From assembly GCF_900104635.1 (NCBI RefSeq), contig NZ_FNWC01000007.1, positions 2,331,421-2,395,420 on the forward strand: 64,000 nt of DNA, given 5' to 3'. A program made the translations under genes and the position numbers. Positions 53,401 through 63,394 of the stretch are shown in pieces. Numbering within the stretch: position 1 is the first letter of the stretch; every line of letters starts with the position of its first letter. The notes under the pieces were generated by a model, which was not told the DNA's origin, did not search any database, and saw only the letters and a program-made list of their open reading frames with translations. Source of the DNA: Coprococcus phoceensis. Its GTDB lineage: Bacteria; Bacillota; Clostridia; Lachnospirales; Lachnospiraceae.

Positions 53401-53622
53401 TTATAACCATAGCATATGTGTTTCGCAATCGCTATTTTGAAAATATGCTTCAAACCACGCTTTTTTCGCATCCAATGCATTCCTTACCGCACTTTCCACA
53501 GTCTCGCCACAAGTAATGCAACCTGGCAGATCTGGATAAAAATTCACAAATCCGCCTTCATCTTTGTCTTCTACAATTTCCATGCGATAGGACATTGCCA
53601 TGTAATCATTCGGTATCCCCAT
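53401..53622 (-). pseudogene. hicB: Truncated HicB-type antitoxin
   Basis: About 73 residues. The start is placed at ATG 53622; a GTG at 53637 is possible. The HicB fold is clear (SYRMEIVEDKDEGGFVNFYPDLPGCITCGETVESAVRNALDAKKAWF). The family's C-terminal ribbon-helix-helix DNA-binding part is missing: after AWFEAYF the sequence is unrelated and stops. The end coincides with an integrase arm-type repeat, so an insertion removed the tail. No HicA toxin gene is seen. Confidence 0.75.
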
Positions 53623-55072
53623 TGTTCTTTTCCCCACAATCTATAACTTCCCAATATCCATTTTTAGGAGAACCATGCCGGATAAGAATACCAAGTTCTT
53701 TTAATTTCTTAATATTTTTTTCTATGCTCCGGCTTCCCATACCTAATTGTTCTGCTATTTTTGCTGCCGATAGCTGCCTATCACAGAGAAGAAGATTCAC
53801 AATTTTCTTCTGTGTATCCGACAATTCATAACCTCTAATTATATCCGAACCTTCTCCGACTCTTCTCCGACTCTTCTCCGAACTTTCTCCGGCTTCTTTC
53901 TCCAACTCTGTCATAGAATTATTTCTAAATAATTCTACCCGAAACATATTATCGAATTCTTGAAATTTGGGTTCTGGAAGATCATATTCCTTCGCCGCAT
54001 TAAAAATTCTCTTTATACCACTGCCCCAGGCTTCCACAAGCCCCATCTGACTAAAAATATTAGCAATTGCTTTATTTCTGATTTTTGAATGACCGTTCAT
54101 GACTTCCTCGTAAGTCAGTCCATTATATAGTCCGCCTGGAGAAGTCACTTCCAGTCGATCATCATAAACTGCAACCTGAATACAGGATTCGTCCAATAAA
54201 TTTCGATGACAATGTGCATTAATAATCATTTCTCTGATTGCCTCTGGTGGAAGCTCATATTTTTCCTTTCTCACCAGACCATCAATTGTTGCTCCAAGTC
54301 TTATATTTCTCAGTACAAAATCCACAGTCTCTTCAATCTGCGTATAAATCGGTCCTGTAAATTCTCTTTTATCCAGAAATACAGCCCGATCTGTTCCTTT
54401 AAAGACTGCACATTGGGTTTTAGAAAACGGAAAATAATCAGAAGTTAACAATGCATAGGCATTCGTTGCTAATAACTGTCCCTCACTTTGTTTCAGAATT
54501 TTCCAGTTAATAAGCTGCTCTTTCTTCACTGAACGTTCTGTCATTCCAGTTTTTTCACGAAAACTTTCAATGTCACTACAAAGCTTTTCTGTTGCTTCTT
54601 TTGAAACAGGATATCCTACACAAGTAAGTTCATCCCACGAAATTCTAGCTCCTTCCATTTCAAGTTCTCTTATTTTCTCTGGAAAAGCCTGTCTGGATGT
54701 ACCTGCCACACGAATATAGGTACCATTCTCTTTCCCTTTTGATTTCAGATAATATGGGCGGTTCTTTCCTGCTTCTACTGATACAATAATCACAGTTTTC
54801 TCATCTACTGTCTGCGGTTCAATATCTGGAATAATTTGTGGCATACAAGAATCTGAAACAGCATTGGCAATTCCATCCATTAACTGAAATAATATTTCAT
54901 TTTCCACACCCACAATCTCGTGTGTCTTATCATCTACGCCTACAACCAGCTTTCCGCCCTGGGTATTGGCAAAAGCTACGATTGTTTTCATGTACTTTTC
55001 ACTTTTATCTGGTAAAGTAACTTTGTATTCAATATTTTTTGATTCTCCAGAAAACAATGTGTCTCTTGCCAT
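53606..55072 (-). CDS. AlbA_2/RecG-like ATP-binding regulator
   Basis: 488 residues. Order: N-terminal AlbA_2 (Schlafen-like) domain (about 10-125; ESKNIEYKV ... FANTQGGKLVVGVDD), a central region with a GHKL-type ATPase-like block (PPEAIREMIINAHCHRN; GGLYNG; GSGIKRI), and a C-terminal winged helix (LLCDRQLSAAKIAEQLGMGSRSIEKNIKKLKELG). Such proteins are common in clostridial accessory regions and are thought to be regulators. It overlaps the hicB remnant by 17 bases. Tandem CTCTTCTCCGA-type repeats lie at about 53853-53885. Confidence 0.85.
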   Translation of the reverse strand: MARDTLFSGESKNIEYKVTLPDKSEKYMKTIVAFANTQGGKLVVGVDDKTHEIVGVENEILFQLMDGIANAVSDSCMPQIIPDIEPQTVDEKTVIIVSVEAGKNRPYYLKSKGKENGTYIRVAGTSRQAFPEKIRELEMEGARISWDELTCVGYPVSKEATEKLCSDIESFREKTGMTERSVKKEQLINWKILKQSEGQLLATNAYALLTSDYFPFSKTQCAVFKGTDRAVFLDKREFTGPIYTQIEETVDFVLRNIRLGATIDGLVRKEKYELPPEAIREMIINAHCHRNLLDESCIQVAVYDDRLEVTSPGGLYNGLTYEEVMNGHSKIRNKAIANIFSQMGLVEAWGSGIKRIFNAAKEYDLPEPKFQEFDNMFRVELFRNNSMTELEKEAGESSEKSRRRVGEGSDIIRGYELSDTQKKIVNLLLCDRQLSAAKIAEQLGMGSRSIEKNIKKLKELGILIRHGSPKNGYWEVIDCGEKNNGDTE

Positions 55073-55346
55073 TTTTCATACCCCATTTTTCATTATTTCT
55101 CGCACCACTGGTGCGATATTTTATTTTGCTACTTGTATTGTACCCTATTATGAGTGTTAATCAAACATTTTTATTGACCATTTTCCCATTCAAAATCCAC
55201 CGGCTGTATGTGAATCCCTAAAATCCGATAAACTAAGGTTCCATCTTATGGATAAAAAGCTGTGCTTCTTAGATAAAAGCCTAATAATCATAGTTCTCTA
55301 TAAAAATGACTCATCATAATCATCACTGCAATAAACATATTCCATA

Positions 55347-56636
55347 TTATGCGTTAATGCGCAAGTAGTATGACATACAAAGACACGTTGTATTGTCATC
55401 TATCACATTTCTTAATTTTGGCACACCATAAAGCAAATATGATTCTGTCTTCCAGCAAAAAAAACATTTTTTATCTTTTTCTACACATTTGCACCTGCCT
55501 TTAAAATTCCACTCAATTTGTTTTTTTGCAGCTTTTATATTATTAGATTGTGCATAATATATTGATAAGTTTGATTTACCCATATTCTCTGTAAGCGCAG
55601 CAGTAAATTGACTATCAAATGCCCAATCGTCAAGATTATCTACATATAAATCCACATCCGAAGATTGAGAAACAATGTATTTTAGAATATCTCTATATTC
55701 ACCATCCATTAATTTTCTATCATTAAAAACTTCATCTGTGATAAGGGTATAATCAATACCTTTTTTGTTTTTTGTAAAATGTATCTTTTTTAACTCATCA
55801 TATAGACCACTCTTTTCTTCAAGAATCTCTCCTTCATACCCCTGTTGATTAATTCTTCTATACTTAAAATGGTTCTTTAATACCTTTTTATTATTTATCT
55901 GTTCAATGATATAATCTTTGTACAATTCCAACAACTCTTTATGCTTATTTGATACTTGTACAATATCAATATCCAAACCATTCGAGCTTACATATATGTG
56001 AATTGGTATTTTAATATATTTAACAAACGTACTATCAACCTTATCTATTTTCAATAATTCTTCTTTTACCGGCTGAACTCCCTCTGAAAAATACAAAATA
56101 TTTTCTTCGTCAAATATCTGAGATATCCTTTTGAATTGCTCTATATAATATTTGACTTCTCCAATAGGAATTATCGGTTTCAATTTTCCATCGTTATCTC
56201 GTACATTATTCAACAATTCATACGCTGAGGAATCAATAATATTCCCTAAAATTCCATCAAGACATACATTTTTCAAAATATCTTGTTTTTTTTCTGTTCT
56301 ATTAAGATTGTTTAACGCCTCTCTACCTGCTGTCATCATCTTACAAGAATTAGTCGATACCATTACAAGATTTTTTGAATACAAATCTGCTAACGTTACA
56401 TCTAACAACTTTCGTTTCAATCCTAATATCTGAGCTATCTCATCAATTTGATAGACACCTACATCAATAAGCTGAAGTACTTTTTCTTCAACAAGACTAA
56501 TTGGCATAATGGTTCTTTTGGTTACAAGCAATGATGTCTCATATATTGGTACGTAAACTAAATCAGAAAAAAGATAATCATATCCTTCATTTACAGGTAT
56601 AATGTGTTGGAACAAATCTTCCATTAATTTTTTCAA
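55347..56636 (-). CDS. Mokosh MkoB-like partner protein
   Basis: 429 residues from a TTG at 56636 that overlaps the kinase-helicase stop (TTGA), with GGGAGG upstream; an ATG four codons later is possible. It has an N-terminal winged-helix-like region (EEKVLQLIDVGVYQIDEIAQILGLKRK) and a C-terminal alpha/beta part (about 320-429) with a cysteine cluster (CKCVEKDKKCFFC). Position suggests the PLD-nuclease partner of Mokosh type I, but no HxK(x4)D motif is readable. It may be diverged, degenerate, or a different family. A 274-base gap without genes follows it (55073-55346). Confidence 0.5.
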   Translation of the reverse strand: MKKLMEDLFQHIIPVNEGYDYLFSDLVYVPIYETSLLVTKRTIMPISLVEEKVLQLIDVGVYQIDEIAQILGLKRKLLDVTLADLYSKNLVMVSTNSCKMMTAGREALNNLNRTEKKQDILKNVCLDGILGNIIDSSAYELLNNVRDNDGKLKPIIPIGEVKYYIEQFKRISQIFDEENILYFSEGVQPVKEELLKIDKVDSTFVKYIKIPIHIYVSSNGLDIDIVQVSNKHKELLELYKDYIIEQINNKKVLKNHFKYRRINQQGYEGEILEEKSGLYDELKKIHFTKNKKGIDYTLITDEVFNDRKLMDGEYRDILKYIVSQSSDVDLYVDNLDDWAFDSQFTAALTENMGKSNLSIYYAQSNNIKAAKKQIEWNFKGRCKCVEKDKKCFFCWKTESYLLYGVPKLRNVIDDNTTCLCMSYYLRINA

Positions 56637-59600
56637 AATAGATTTCCTCCCTTACATGAAATAATCTTGCAATGATCGTGAGTTCTAATGTAGTCTATTA
56701 TTTCAATAAATTTATTATTTGGATCATTATAATTATAAAAGAAATTTAAGTCACCACAGATTATCAACAATTTTTTTGCCCTAGAAAAAGCAACATTTAC
56801 ACGCTCCTTTTCTTTCTGGAATCCAATTGAATTATCTGTTCTTACTGTACTATACATAATAATATCATTCTCGCGTCCTTGAAATGCATCTAACACATTA
56901 ATATCAATTTGTGCAATTTTATCATATCCGATTGCTTTAACTGAATTTCGAAGAATATCTTTTTGTCCACTATATCCGGTAATTATCCCTATATCTTGGT
57001 TATCTAATTCATTCGATTTCTTTAAATCCTCAAGAATATCTAAAATAATACGTTTTTCTTCCTCATTCATGAATGAATTTCCTTTGGTTTTCTTCTGCTT
57101 CCTTCTTCTGTTTTCTGAAGTATCAAACCAAATTATAGAATTACCTTCGTATCTCGATAGTCCATGAAGTTTATCTTCGTCCTTGCACCCAGTATCAATT
57201 GTTCCTCCATAGAAAACAGTACTAATCAAATTTCCAATATTTCTTATCATTCTATATTGGGTACTTAAAACTTGCTTGTGTGAATTTGGTAATGTTTCGA
57301 ATAATATATCAAACATTCTATATTCTGGATTTTTTGTAAGTTTTGCAATCTTTGGAGATATGCTTTGGTCTGCATAGGCTGGTAACTGATTTTGATCTCC
57401 TACTAAAATTATCTTTTTTGCTTTGATTATAGAAACTAGCAATTCCGGCGTTGTTGCCTTTGCCGCTTCATCAATAATAACATAATCAAATTCCATATCT
57501 TTAACAAAACTATTTGCTAAAAAACCTATACATGTTCCTGCTATAACCGTAGCACTTCGTACTAACTGATAATCAAGGCAGTCCTTTTCTACAGACCTAT
57601 CAATCCAATCCTTTTGTATTTCTTTTATTTTCTTCCATCTGTCAAGAATTCTCTGATCTGATATGTCTTGGTATACTTCTTCCATACTTTTGTCATACTC
57701 TTCAACATTCTTCTTCACATCAGAAAAAAGCTTGTCTCTATGAGCTGGCATCGTATATCTACAAGTTATTTTGGGTGATACATTTTTGTCAGCTCCTATT
57801 CTGACTATTTCTAAATCATCTGAAATAGTACTACCTAGGCCTTCCAAAATATTATCCACCGCTGTATGTGACTGCGAAACAATAAGTATTCTAGGACTAT
57901 CTGCTGTTTTTATAGATTTCGTAACAACTTGTCCTATTATTTCCTTTATTACCTTTGTTTTCCCAGTTCCAGGTGGTCCCTGTATCAATCCAATATTTTC
58001 AGAGTTTAAAGCTTTTATGACCGCTTGTTGTTGTGATGTATTTAACTTTTGTGCAATAAATTTGGGTTCAAATATCGTTGGTATCTCCTCTGGTTCTTCA
58101 ACATTTAACAAAATATCTTTCAAATTTCGTGCAGAATACTCTTCACTTTTTAATGATCTAATTGCATTCATCTGACGCTTATAAGAACTGGTATTTGCGC
58201 GAAAGTCTTCCATAACATTGCTTTTCTTCTTAAGCAGTGTTCTTACATTTCCTTTTAACACTTTTTTAGGCATTTGTATAACTATTTTAACGCTATCATC
58301 ATCACATATAATATCATCTAGAATACCCAATTCAAAATATACAGGTTGTCCTCTATCATCAACACCTTCAATAATGAATTTTGTATTTTGCTCCAACTCA
58401 TCTATTGACTTATTTTGACATTCGTCTACTTCTAAAACAATTTGACCATTATCAATATACGATTCAGAATATACTATTTTTGCAACTTTGTCCTTTTCGC
58501 TAATAATAGATTCCTCTAATCCCTCTTGCCAGCTTCCAAATAGCTTATCAAATTTTTCTTCACGTTCCCTGTATCGTTCGTTCTCTTCACGTCTATTTTT
58601 AAACATAATCCATAGCTTTTTATTATCTTTTCCATTATGACATGTATATCTAAATCTAGAATCATAAAAAGAGAGCTTACCTTCAATTTTAAAACTTCTA
58701 CGAATATTAATATTTCTACGATCAGTTGCAACTTCAAAAATCCTCATCACTTCAAAAGATTCTATTTTTTCATCATAACTACATTCCACTACGATATTTT
58801 TCCCTGTAATAATATATTTCCCATGGTGTTCATCATAATATCCGTATCCTTCTGAAAATTCCCTTTTTAAAAATGAATTGGTAAATTGCGTCATGTTCAT
58901 GCTATTTTCAATTACCATACTGCGTTTCAAATAACGCATTTTTTCAAAATCGATAAAAACACTATAATCATTTGCAGATGTGTTTAATTCACCTATTAAT
59001 TGTGTAAAAACATCTGTAATTTCATCTATAGATTCCGGTCTATCAGATGGGTTATCCTGAAGCATCGAACAAAGCATGTCTTTTAACACTTCATCCATAC
59101 TAGATTTTTCAATCAAACAAATCGTTTCTACATTTGATTCTGCTTCTTTGCACAAAAATAATTCAGAGAAAATAACCCCCAAAGAATAGTAATCGCATTT
59201 TTCAGTAATATCATTTCCTTTTACAACTTCTGGTGCTGAATAATTTTCTGAAAACATTGGCATAGTAGTTTCTTTCTCAATAATTGTCTTTATCTTGCTT
59301 GAACCAAAATCTATAATTGTAATCTCGTCATTTACATCATCGTAAATTATATTTTGGGGCTTTAAATCTCTATGTATTACATCATTTGCATGTGCATTAT
59401 ATACTGCCTGCAAAATTTTTAAACATATTTCGTACTTCTTCAATTGTGTGAATGAATGCCAATCATATAAATCCAAAGTCTTCCCATCTACATAATCCAT
59501 TAGTATTGCACCATAATTAGATTTTCCATTATATTTTAATGATGCTGTTGTGTCCCTTATCTTTACGATATTACTGCATGAATTCAATACTTTAAGAGCT

Positions 59601-59773
59601 TCCATTTCTCTGTTAAATACTAATTTCTGAAAGGGCTCATTAATACCCCCATACAATTTCAAAACATATATCTTATCTTTTCCTCTAACCCTAACTTTAA
59701 GAATGTGATTATCCCATATTGGGGATTTATGCATTTTTTCTATTACAGTATAATTAAATTGTGATTCTGACAT
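56633..59773 (-). CDS. Ser/Thr kinase-SF1 helicase fusion (Mokosh MkoA-like)
   Basis: 1046 residues. The N-terminal protein kinase (1-270) has YVLKLY (Lys 39), HRDLKPQN (134-141), DFG (155-157) and SAPEVV. The C-terminal UPF1/MOV10-type SF1 helicase (from about residue 570) has Walker A GPPGTGKT (~600), DEAA, VGDQNQLPAYA, STQYRM, DAFQGREND and VAFSRAKK. A kinase joined to an AAA_11/AAA_12 helicase beside a nuclease-position gene is the layout of Mokosh type I antiphage systems (mkoA-mkoB). AGGAGG precedes the ATG. It probably senses phage RNA or RNA-DNA intermediates. Confidence 0.75.
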   Translation of the reverse strand: MSESQFNYTVIEKMHKSPIWDNHILKVRVRGKDKIYVLKLYGGINEPFQKLVFNREMEALKVLNSCSNIVKIRDTTASLKYNGKSNYGAILMDYVDGKTLDLYDWHSFTQLKKYEICLKILQAVYNAHANDVIHRDLKPQNIIYDDVNDEITIIDFGSSKIKTIIEKETTMPMFSENYSAPEVVKGNDITEKCDYYSLGVIFSELFLCKEAESNVETICLIEKSSMDEVLKDMLCSMLQDNPSDRPESIDEITDVFTQLIGELNTSANDYSVFIDFEKMRYLKRSMVIENSMNMTQFTNSFLKREFSEGYGYYDEHHGKYIITGKNIVVECSYDEKIESFEVMRIFEVATDRRNINIRRSFKIEGKLSFYDSRFRYTCHNGKDNKKLWIMFKNRREENERYREREEKFDKLFGSWQEGLEESIISEKDKVAKIVYSESYIDNGQIVLEVDECQNKSIDELEQNTKFIIEGVDDRGQPVYFELGILDDIICDDDSVKIVIQMPKKVLKGNVRTLLKKKSNVMEDFRANTSSYKRQMNAIRSLKSEEYSARNLKDILLNVEEPEEIPTIFEPKFIAQKLNTSQQQAVIKALNSENIGLIQGPPGTGKTKVIKEIIGQVVTKSIKTADSPRILIVSQSHTAVDNILEGLGSTISDDLEIVRIGADKNVSPKITCRYTMPAHRDKLFSDVKKNVEEYDKSMEEVYQDISDQRILDRWKKIKEIQKDWIDRSVEKDCLDYQLVRSATVIAGTCIGFLANSFVKDMEFDYVIIDEAAKATTPELLVSIIKAKKIILVGDQNQLPAYADQSISPKIAKLTKNPEYRMFDILFETLPNSHKQVLSTQYRMIRNIGNLISTVFYGGTIDTGCKDEDKLHGLSRYEGNSIIWFDTSENRRRKQKKTKGNSFMNEEEKRIILDILEDLKKSNELDNQDIGIITGYSGQKDILRNSVKAIGYDKIAQIDINVLDAFQGRENDIIMYSTVRTDNSIGFQKEKERVNVAFSRAKKLLIICGDLNFFYNYNDPNNKFIEIIDYIRTHDHCKIISCKGGNLF

Positions 59774-60031
59774 TTATTTTCCTCCTCATATAATCAAGTA
59801 TTTTTATTGAAAATTCAAGATTTTACCTCTTATACTTCAGTGAATAACCCTCTGTCATAGACATTTCAATGTATCAGGTACTAGGATTGCCGCTCCCATA
59901 GCAATAAACACCGTTAGCTATTCTTCTGCCATATTTTCATCTGTTCTATAACTTGTTCTTCTTATATTATACTGACAAATACAGTATAAGACAACGAATA
60001 TTTGTACAATATTCCATTGCCTAATTTCAAA

Positions 60032-60057
60032 AATGCACCCGTTTCCGGGTGCATTCT
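60032..60057 (-). terminator. Terminator after the GIY-YIG helicase gene
   Basis: AATGCACCCG (60032-60041), loop TTTC, CGGGTGCATT (60046-60055); on the minus strand it is followed by TTTT. The gap up to 59774 (about 258 bases) holds no gene that I can see. Confidence 0.85.
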
Positions 60058-60065
60058 CTCATCTA

Positions 60066-63000
60066 CTACTGCTCAGGATACAGTTCTTCTAGCACCTCTT
60101 CCAGCGTTCCATCTTTTGCGTAAGGCAAAGCATCTAACTGTCTGAAATTATGCTTGATGTCTTTCGTATCCTCGTCAAAGCCCAATATGTAACTTGTTGC
60201 TATCTTATATATAATTTCCGTCGGAGCTAATCCGTACACCTGTTTTTCAAAGATGTGTTTCAGACGCTCCTTATTGTCTGGAAATTGCTTTTTCATCTCG
60301 TCACTCTGATATAGCCTTTTTACAATCTCTGTAATATACAGACCTGATTTCATGTACAGATCAATAAATGTCTTATCCGGCATGTCAAAACATCCGGGAT
60401 TCTCCTGCTCCAGCATGTCCACCATTTTCTTAACCATTGTCTTTGGCGTAAATATCTGATTGGTTTTCTGTGGTGGGATATAATCAAATATGTCCTCTAC
60501 GCTCTTTTCATCAAAATAATCAGCAAGCTTTTTCTTTAAGGCAAGAAATTCTTTTACTGAATCATCAAATACCACCGAATCGAATAGCTGTCCATCAAAG
60601 TGCTTGGTCTGTCCGGTTTCTTCCTCCACATAATCACCGCCATCACGGAGGAATTTGAACTGATCCAGTGTGATACTTGTCACTTCTAGAAATACTTTAT
60701 CCGGAATGATGGTATCAAAAGTTGCCAGCGTTACCGTATTATCTCCATATGCCATTAAAAATGACGGAATTGTCCTCGAAAAGCCACGCAAGTGATCTCT
60801 GACACCATCCTCGATTGTTTCTTTTTCCCGTTCCTTTTTCTTTGTTTCAACTGTCTTGACTGTCTCTTTTGTAGATTCTTTTGCAAAATCAGAAATAGCG
60901 CTTGTCAATTCTTCATTGAATTTCTCCATAGCTTTCTTCTGTTTCTGCTCAAATTCTTTATCAATCTGTTCTGATGTTTTTCCAGTTTCATACCTTGCTT
61001 GCTGCTCTGCAACACGCTGATTTTCTATGACATTTCGCTCAATCTCATAATTGATATGTAATTTATCAATCATCCGGTCAGCTTCATGGTTCAGTTTTGA
61101 TTCAATCTGTCTTTTATCTGCTGCTTTCATATCAGAGCCATATGTTGACTTCGCAGTATCCACAACTGCCTTGACTGCACTCTGCTTTACCGCCTCTTTC
61201 AGTTTGTCAATCGCTTTTTGTGCTTTGTCCGGAGTCTGTTCCATTTGCGTCATTGTTTCCTGTACCTGAGAAGTCACATCATAGATTTTATTTCCAAAAA
61301 CATCCTGAGTTCTTCCAATCACAAATTCATCACTTAATGATACTTCTCCATTTTTATCCAGTGATAAATCTTTCTGCACTTCCTCCGTCAGATTTATCTT
61401 ATTCTTTGGTTCTTCTATCGGTTCAAATTTTGTGATAATATCAATGACTTCCTTCGGTGCCCCAAAGATATTGCTGATGTTCTGAAACAGAAAGTTACTC
61501 ATAAATCCACGTTTTACAACTTCAACAGAACGAATTTTTCTCGGAATTGTCAGTACCTTTTCCGCATCCAGTTCTACTAATTCTCCCTGTTCATCTTCAC
61601 CAATTACAGGGAAGAAATTAAGCAATTTCTTTACATTTTCCTTCCGCTCCTCTGCAGTACCGCCGCCCTTTGCTGTATTAGGATTCAGATTGTTGGCAAA
61701 CTGCTCAAAGATAGTAAGTGTTCTTGCCGGATCAAAGTCAAATACATAAGCATTTTCTTTCCTCTTAAAAGATGTCCCCACCTTAAACAGGCAAGGATTC
61801 TGTGCCCGGAATGCCGCCTGCATATAAAGTGCCGGAGAACGCATATTACTAAGCATTAGCACTGCTGTCCATTCCGGAATTGTAATTCCTGTCGTAAGCT
61901 GTCCTACCGACAATGTAATTGTCTTTTCATGCTCGGCAATGGCGGCAACCACTTTATCATAAGATTTCATGGATTCATCATCGTCGTCCAGTTTTCCATC
62001 ACCCGCAGCAAGAACAATTTCATACTCCTTAAATACCGGATGCTCTTTTAATTTCTTTGCCAATGCCTTTGCACTGTCTACCCTGTCAAGCAGCCAGAAG
62101 GTGTGCTTTAATTCGTCCCGCAATTCTTCCGTAGAAAATGGGAATTTTGTCTGTCTGGTCATGGCATCCAAAAATTTATCGACGGAAGATTCATGATTGA
62201 ATTTTCCATTGGTAACAGCAAAAAACTCATTCAAATCGAAAGCATACTCTTCCGTTTCTCCGTTAATCTCTATGCCTTGTTGCAGCTCATCTTTGATAAT
62301 TTCTGACATCTGATAAGTGTACAGATTAAGCTGCGGCAATGTTGCATACGGGTTTTCTTCCTCCTCTGAAGCATCCCAATCTCTCTTTTTCTTTTGTTCA
62401 TCTGCATAGGTCCAGTTATAGATAGCATCATCTGCAAATTTATTATTGGCAAGTGCTTTAAATGGTGTACCTGACAAGTGCAACGTAAATTTACGTTTGA
62501 TACGGTCAAATGCAACATCTGTTTTGTACGTATCCACGCCCTCATGTGCTTCGTCAATAACAAGGATGTCCCACTCCATATTGGCAACCTCACCTAATTT
62601 GTTATGCTCTCCGCCAAAATAAATGGAACCTTTCATATCCTGCAAGGATACAAATTCAATACACTTTACATTGTCCCTGTCTTTTCCTGAGAGCAAATGT
62701 GTATATTCCTCTCTTGTCAGCACACCTTGTTTTCCTTTCAGTGTATCAACCTCACTCACGAAAAGATAACCAGATTCATTCCCCAGAAACTTTGCATAAT
62801 CTGAAAACCATGAGTTTGCAATCGCCGGTCGGTTTGTGACGATCAACACTTTTTCTGCCCCAGTTTTCTGCGCAAAATCGTAGACAGATAATGTCTTTCC
62901 AAATCTCGGCTTGGCATTCCAAAGGAACTCTCCATTTTTATGAGTTGCTTGATAATCAACCGTCATTGTAACCGCACTCTGCTGCTCCTCACGCAATTTG

Positions 63001-63383
63001 TACGGAATCACTGTATCTGTGGTTTTTAATATTCCATGATCTTCTCTGAAATCACGAAACATCTGCTTTGATGTAGCACCATCCACATGAAACCACTCAT
63101 TATTCTTGCCTTTTTCCTGCTCTATACCGGATTTCCGCAAATAAGCATGAAAGTCCTTATCTATGAATGTCTCTCCTGAACCATCATCAAAAGTGGCATT
63201 CCCTTTCCATTCAAGCTGCCACTTGATATCCGCAGTGTGTGTCTGTTGATTGATACGAGTTTCTACATCCTGTTCCGTGTATCCTATCTTCGTCCAGCCA
63301 TTATGACGAACCACTTCTGGAGTGGAATAGCCATAAAGCATCGGAACTACCTGTTTGGTTGTCTGAATATTAGGTTTATTCAT
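60066..63383 (-). CDS. GIY-YIG nuclease/DEAD helicase/N6-methylase-like restriction protein
   Basis: About 1105 residues. ATG 63383 is chosen because GAGGAGG stands just before it; the frame also opens at 63398. N-terminal GIY-YIG/T5orf172-type nuclease (about 15-60; WTKIGYTEQDVETRINQQTH). SF2 helicase: KPRFGKT (P-loop), VIDEAHEG, LSGTPFKA. Long coiled coil (about 720-860). C-terminal methylase-like block: QIFTPKTMVKKM, then IDLYMKSGLYITEIV where a DPxxGSG motif would be. It looks like a multifunctional restriction enzyme. Its start overlaps the upstream gene. Confidence 0.8.
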   Translation of the reverse strand: MNKPNIQTTKQVVPMLYGYSTPEVVRHNGWTKIGYTEQDVETRINQQTHTADIKWQLEWKGNATFDDGSGETFIDKDFHAYLRKSGIEQEKGKNNEWFHVDGATSKQMFRDFREDHGILKTTDTVIPYKLREEQQSAVTMTVDYQATHKNGEFLWNAKPRFGKTLSVYDFAQKTGAEKVLIVTNRPAIANSWFSDYAKFLGNESGYLFVSEVDTLKGKQGVLTREEYTHLLSGKDRDNVKCIEFVSLQDMKGSIYFGGEHNKLGEVANMEWDILVIDEAHEGVDTYKTDVAFDRIKRKFTLHLSGTPFKALANNKFADDAIYNWTYADEQKKKRDWDASEEEENPYATLPQLNLYTYQMSEIIKDELQQGIEINGETEEYAFDLNEFFAVTNGKFNHESSVDKFLDAMTRQTKFPFSTEELRDELKHTFWLLDRVDSAKALAKKLKEHPVFKEYEIVLAAGDGKLDDDDESMKSYDKVVAAIAEHEKTITLSVGQLTTGITIPEWTAVLMLSNMRSPALYMQAAFRAQNPCLFKVGTSFKRKENAYVFDFDPARTLTIFEQFANNLNPNTAKGGGTAEERKENVKKLLNFFPVIGEDEQGELVELDAEKVLTIPRKIRSVEVVKRGFMSNFLFQNISNIFGAPKEVIDIITKFEPIEEPKNKINLTEEVQKDLSLDKNGEVSLSDEFVIGRTQDVFGNKIYDVTSQVQETMTQMEQTPDKAQKAIDKLKEAVKQSAVKAVVDTAKSTYGSDMKAADKRQIESKLNHEADRMIDKLHINYEIERNVIENQRVAEQQARYETGKTSEQIDKEFEQKQKKAMEKFNEELTSAISDFAKESTKETVKTVETKKKEREKETIEDGVRDHLRGFSRTIPSFLMAYGDNTVTLATFDTIIPDKVFLEVTSITLDQFKFLRDGGDYVEEETGQTKHFDGQLFDSVVFDDSVKEFLALKKKLADYFDEKSVEDIFDYIPPQKTNQIFTPKTMVKKMVDMLEQENPGCFDMPDKTFIDLYMKSGLYITEIVKRLYQSDEMKKQFPDNKERLKHIFEKQVYGLAPTEIIYKIATSYILGFDEDTKDIKHNFRQLDALPYAKDGTLEEVLEELYPEQ

Positions 63384-63394
63384 GCTATTCCTCC

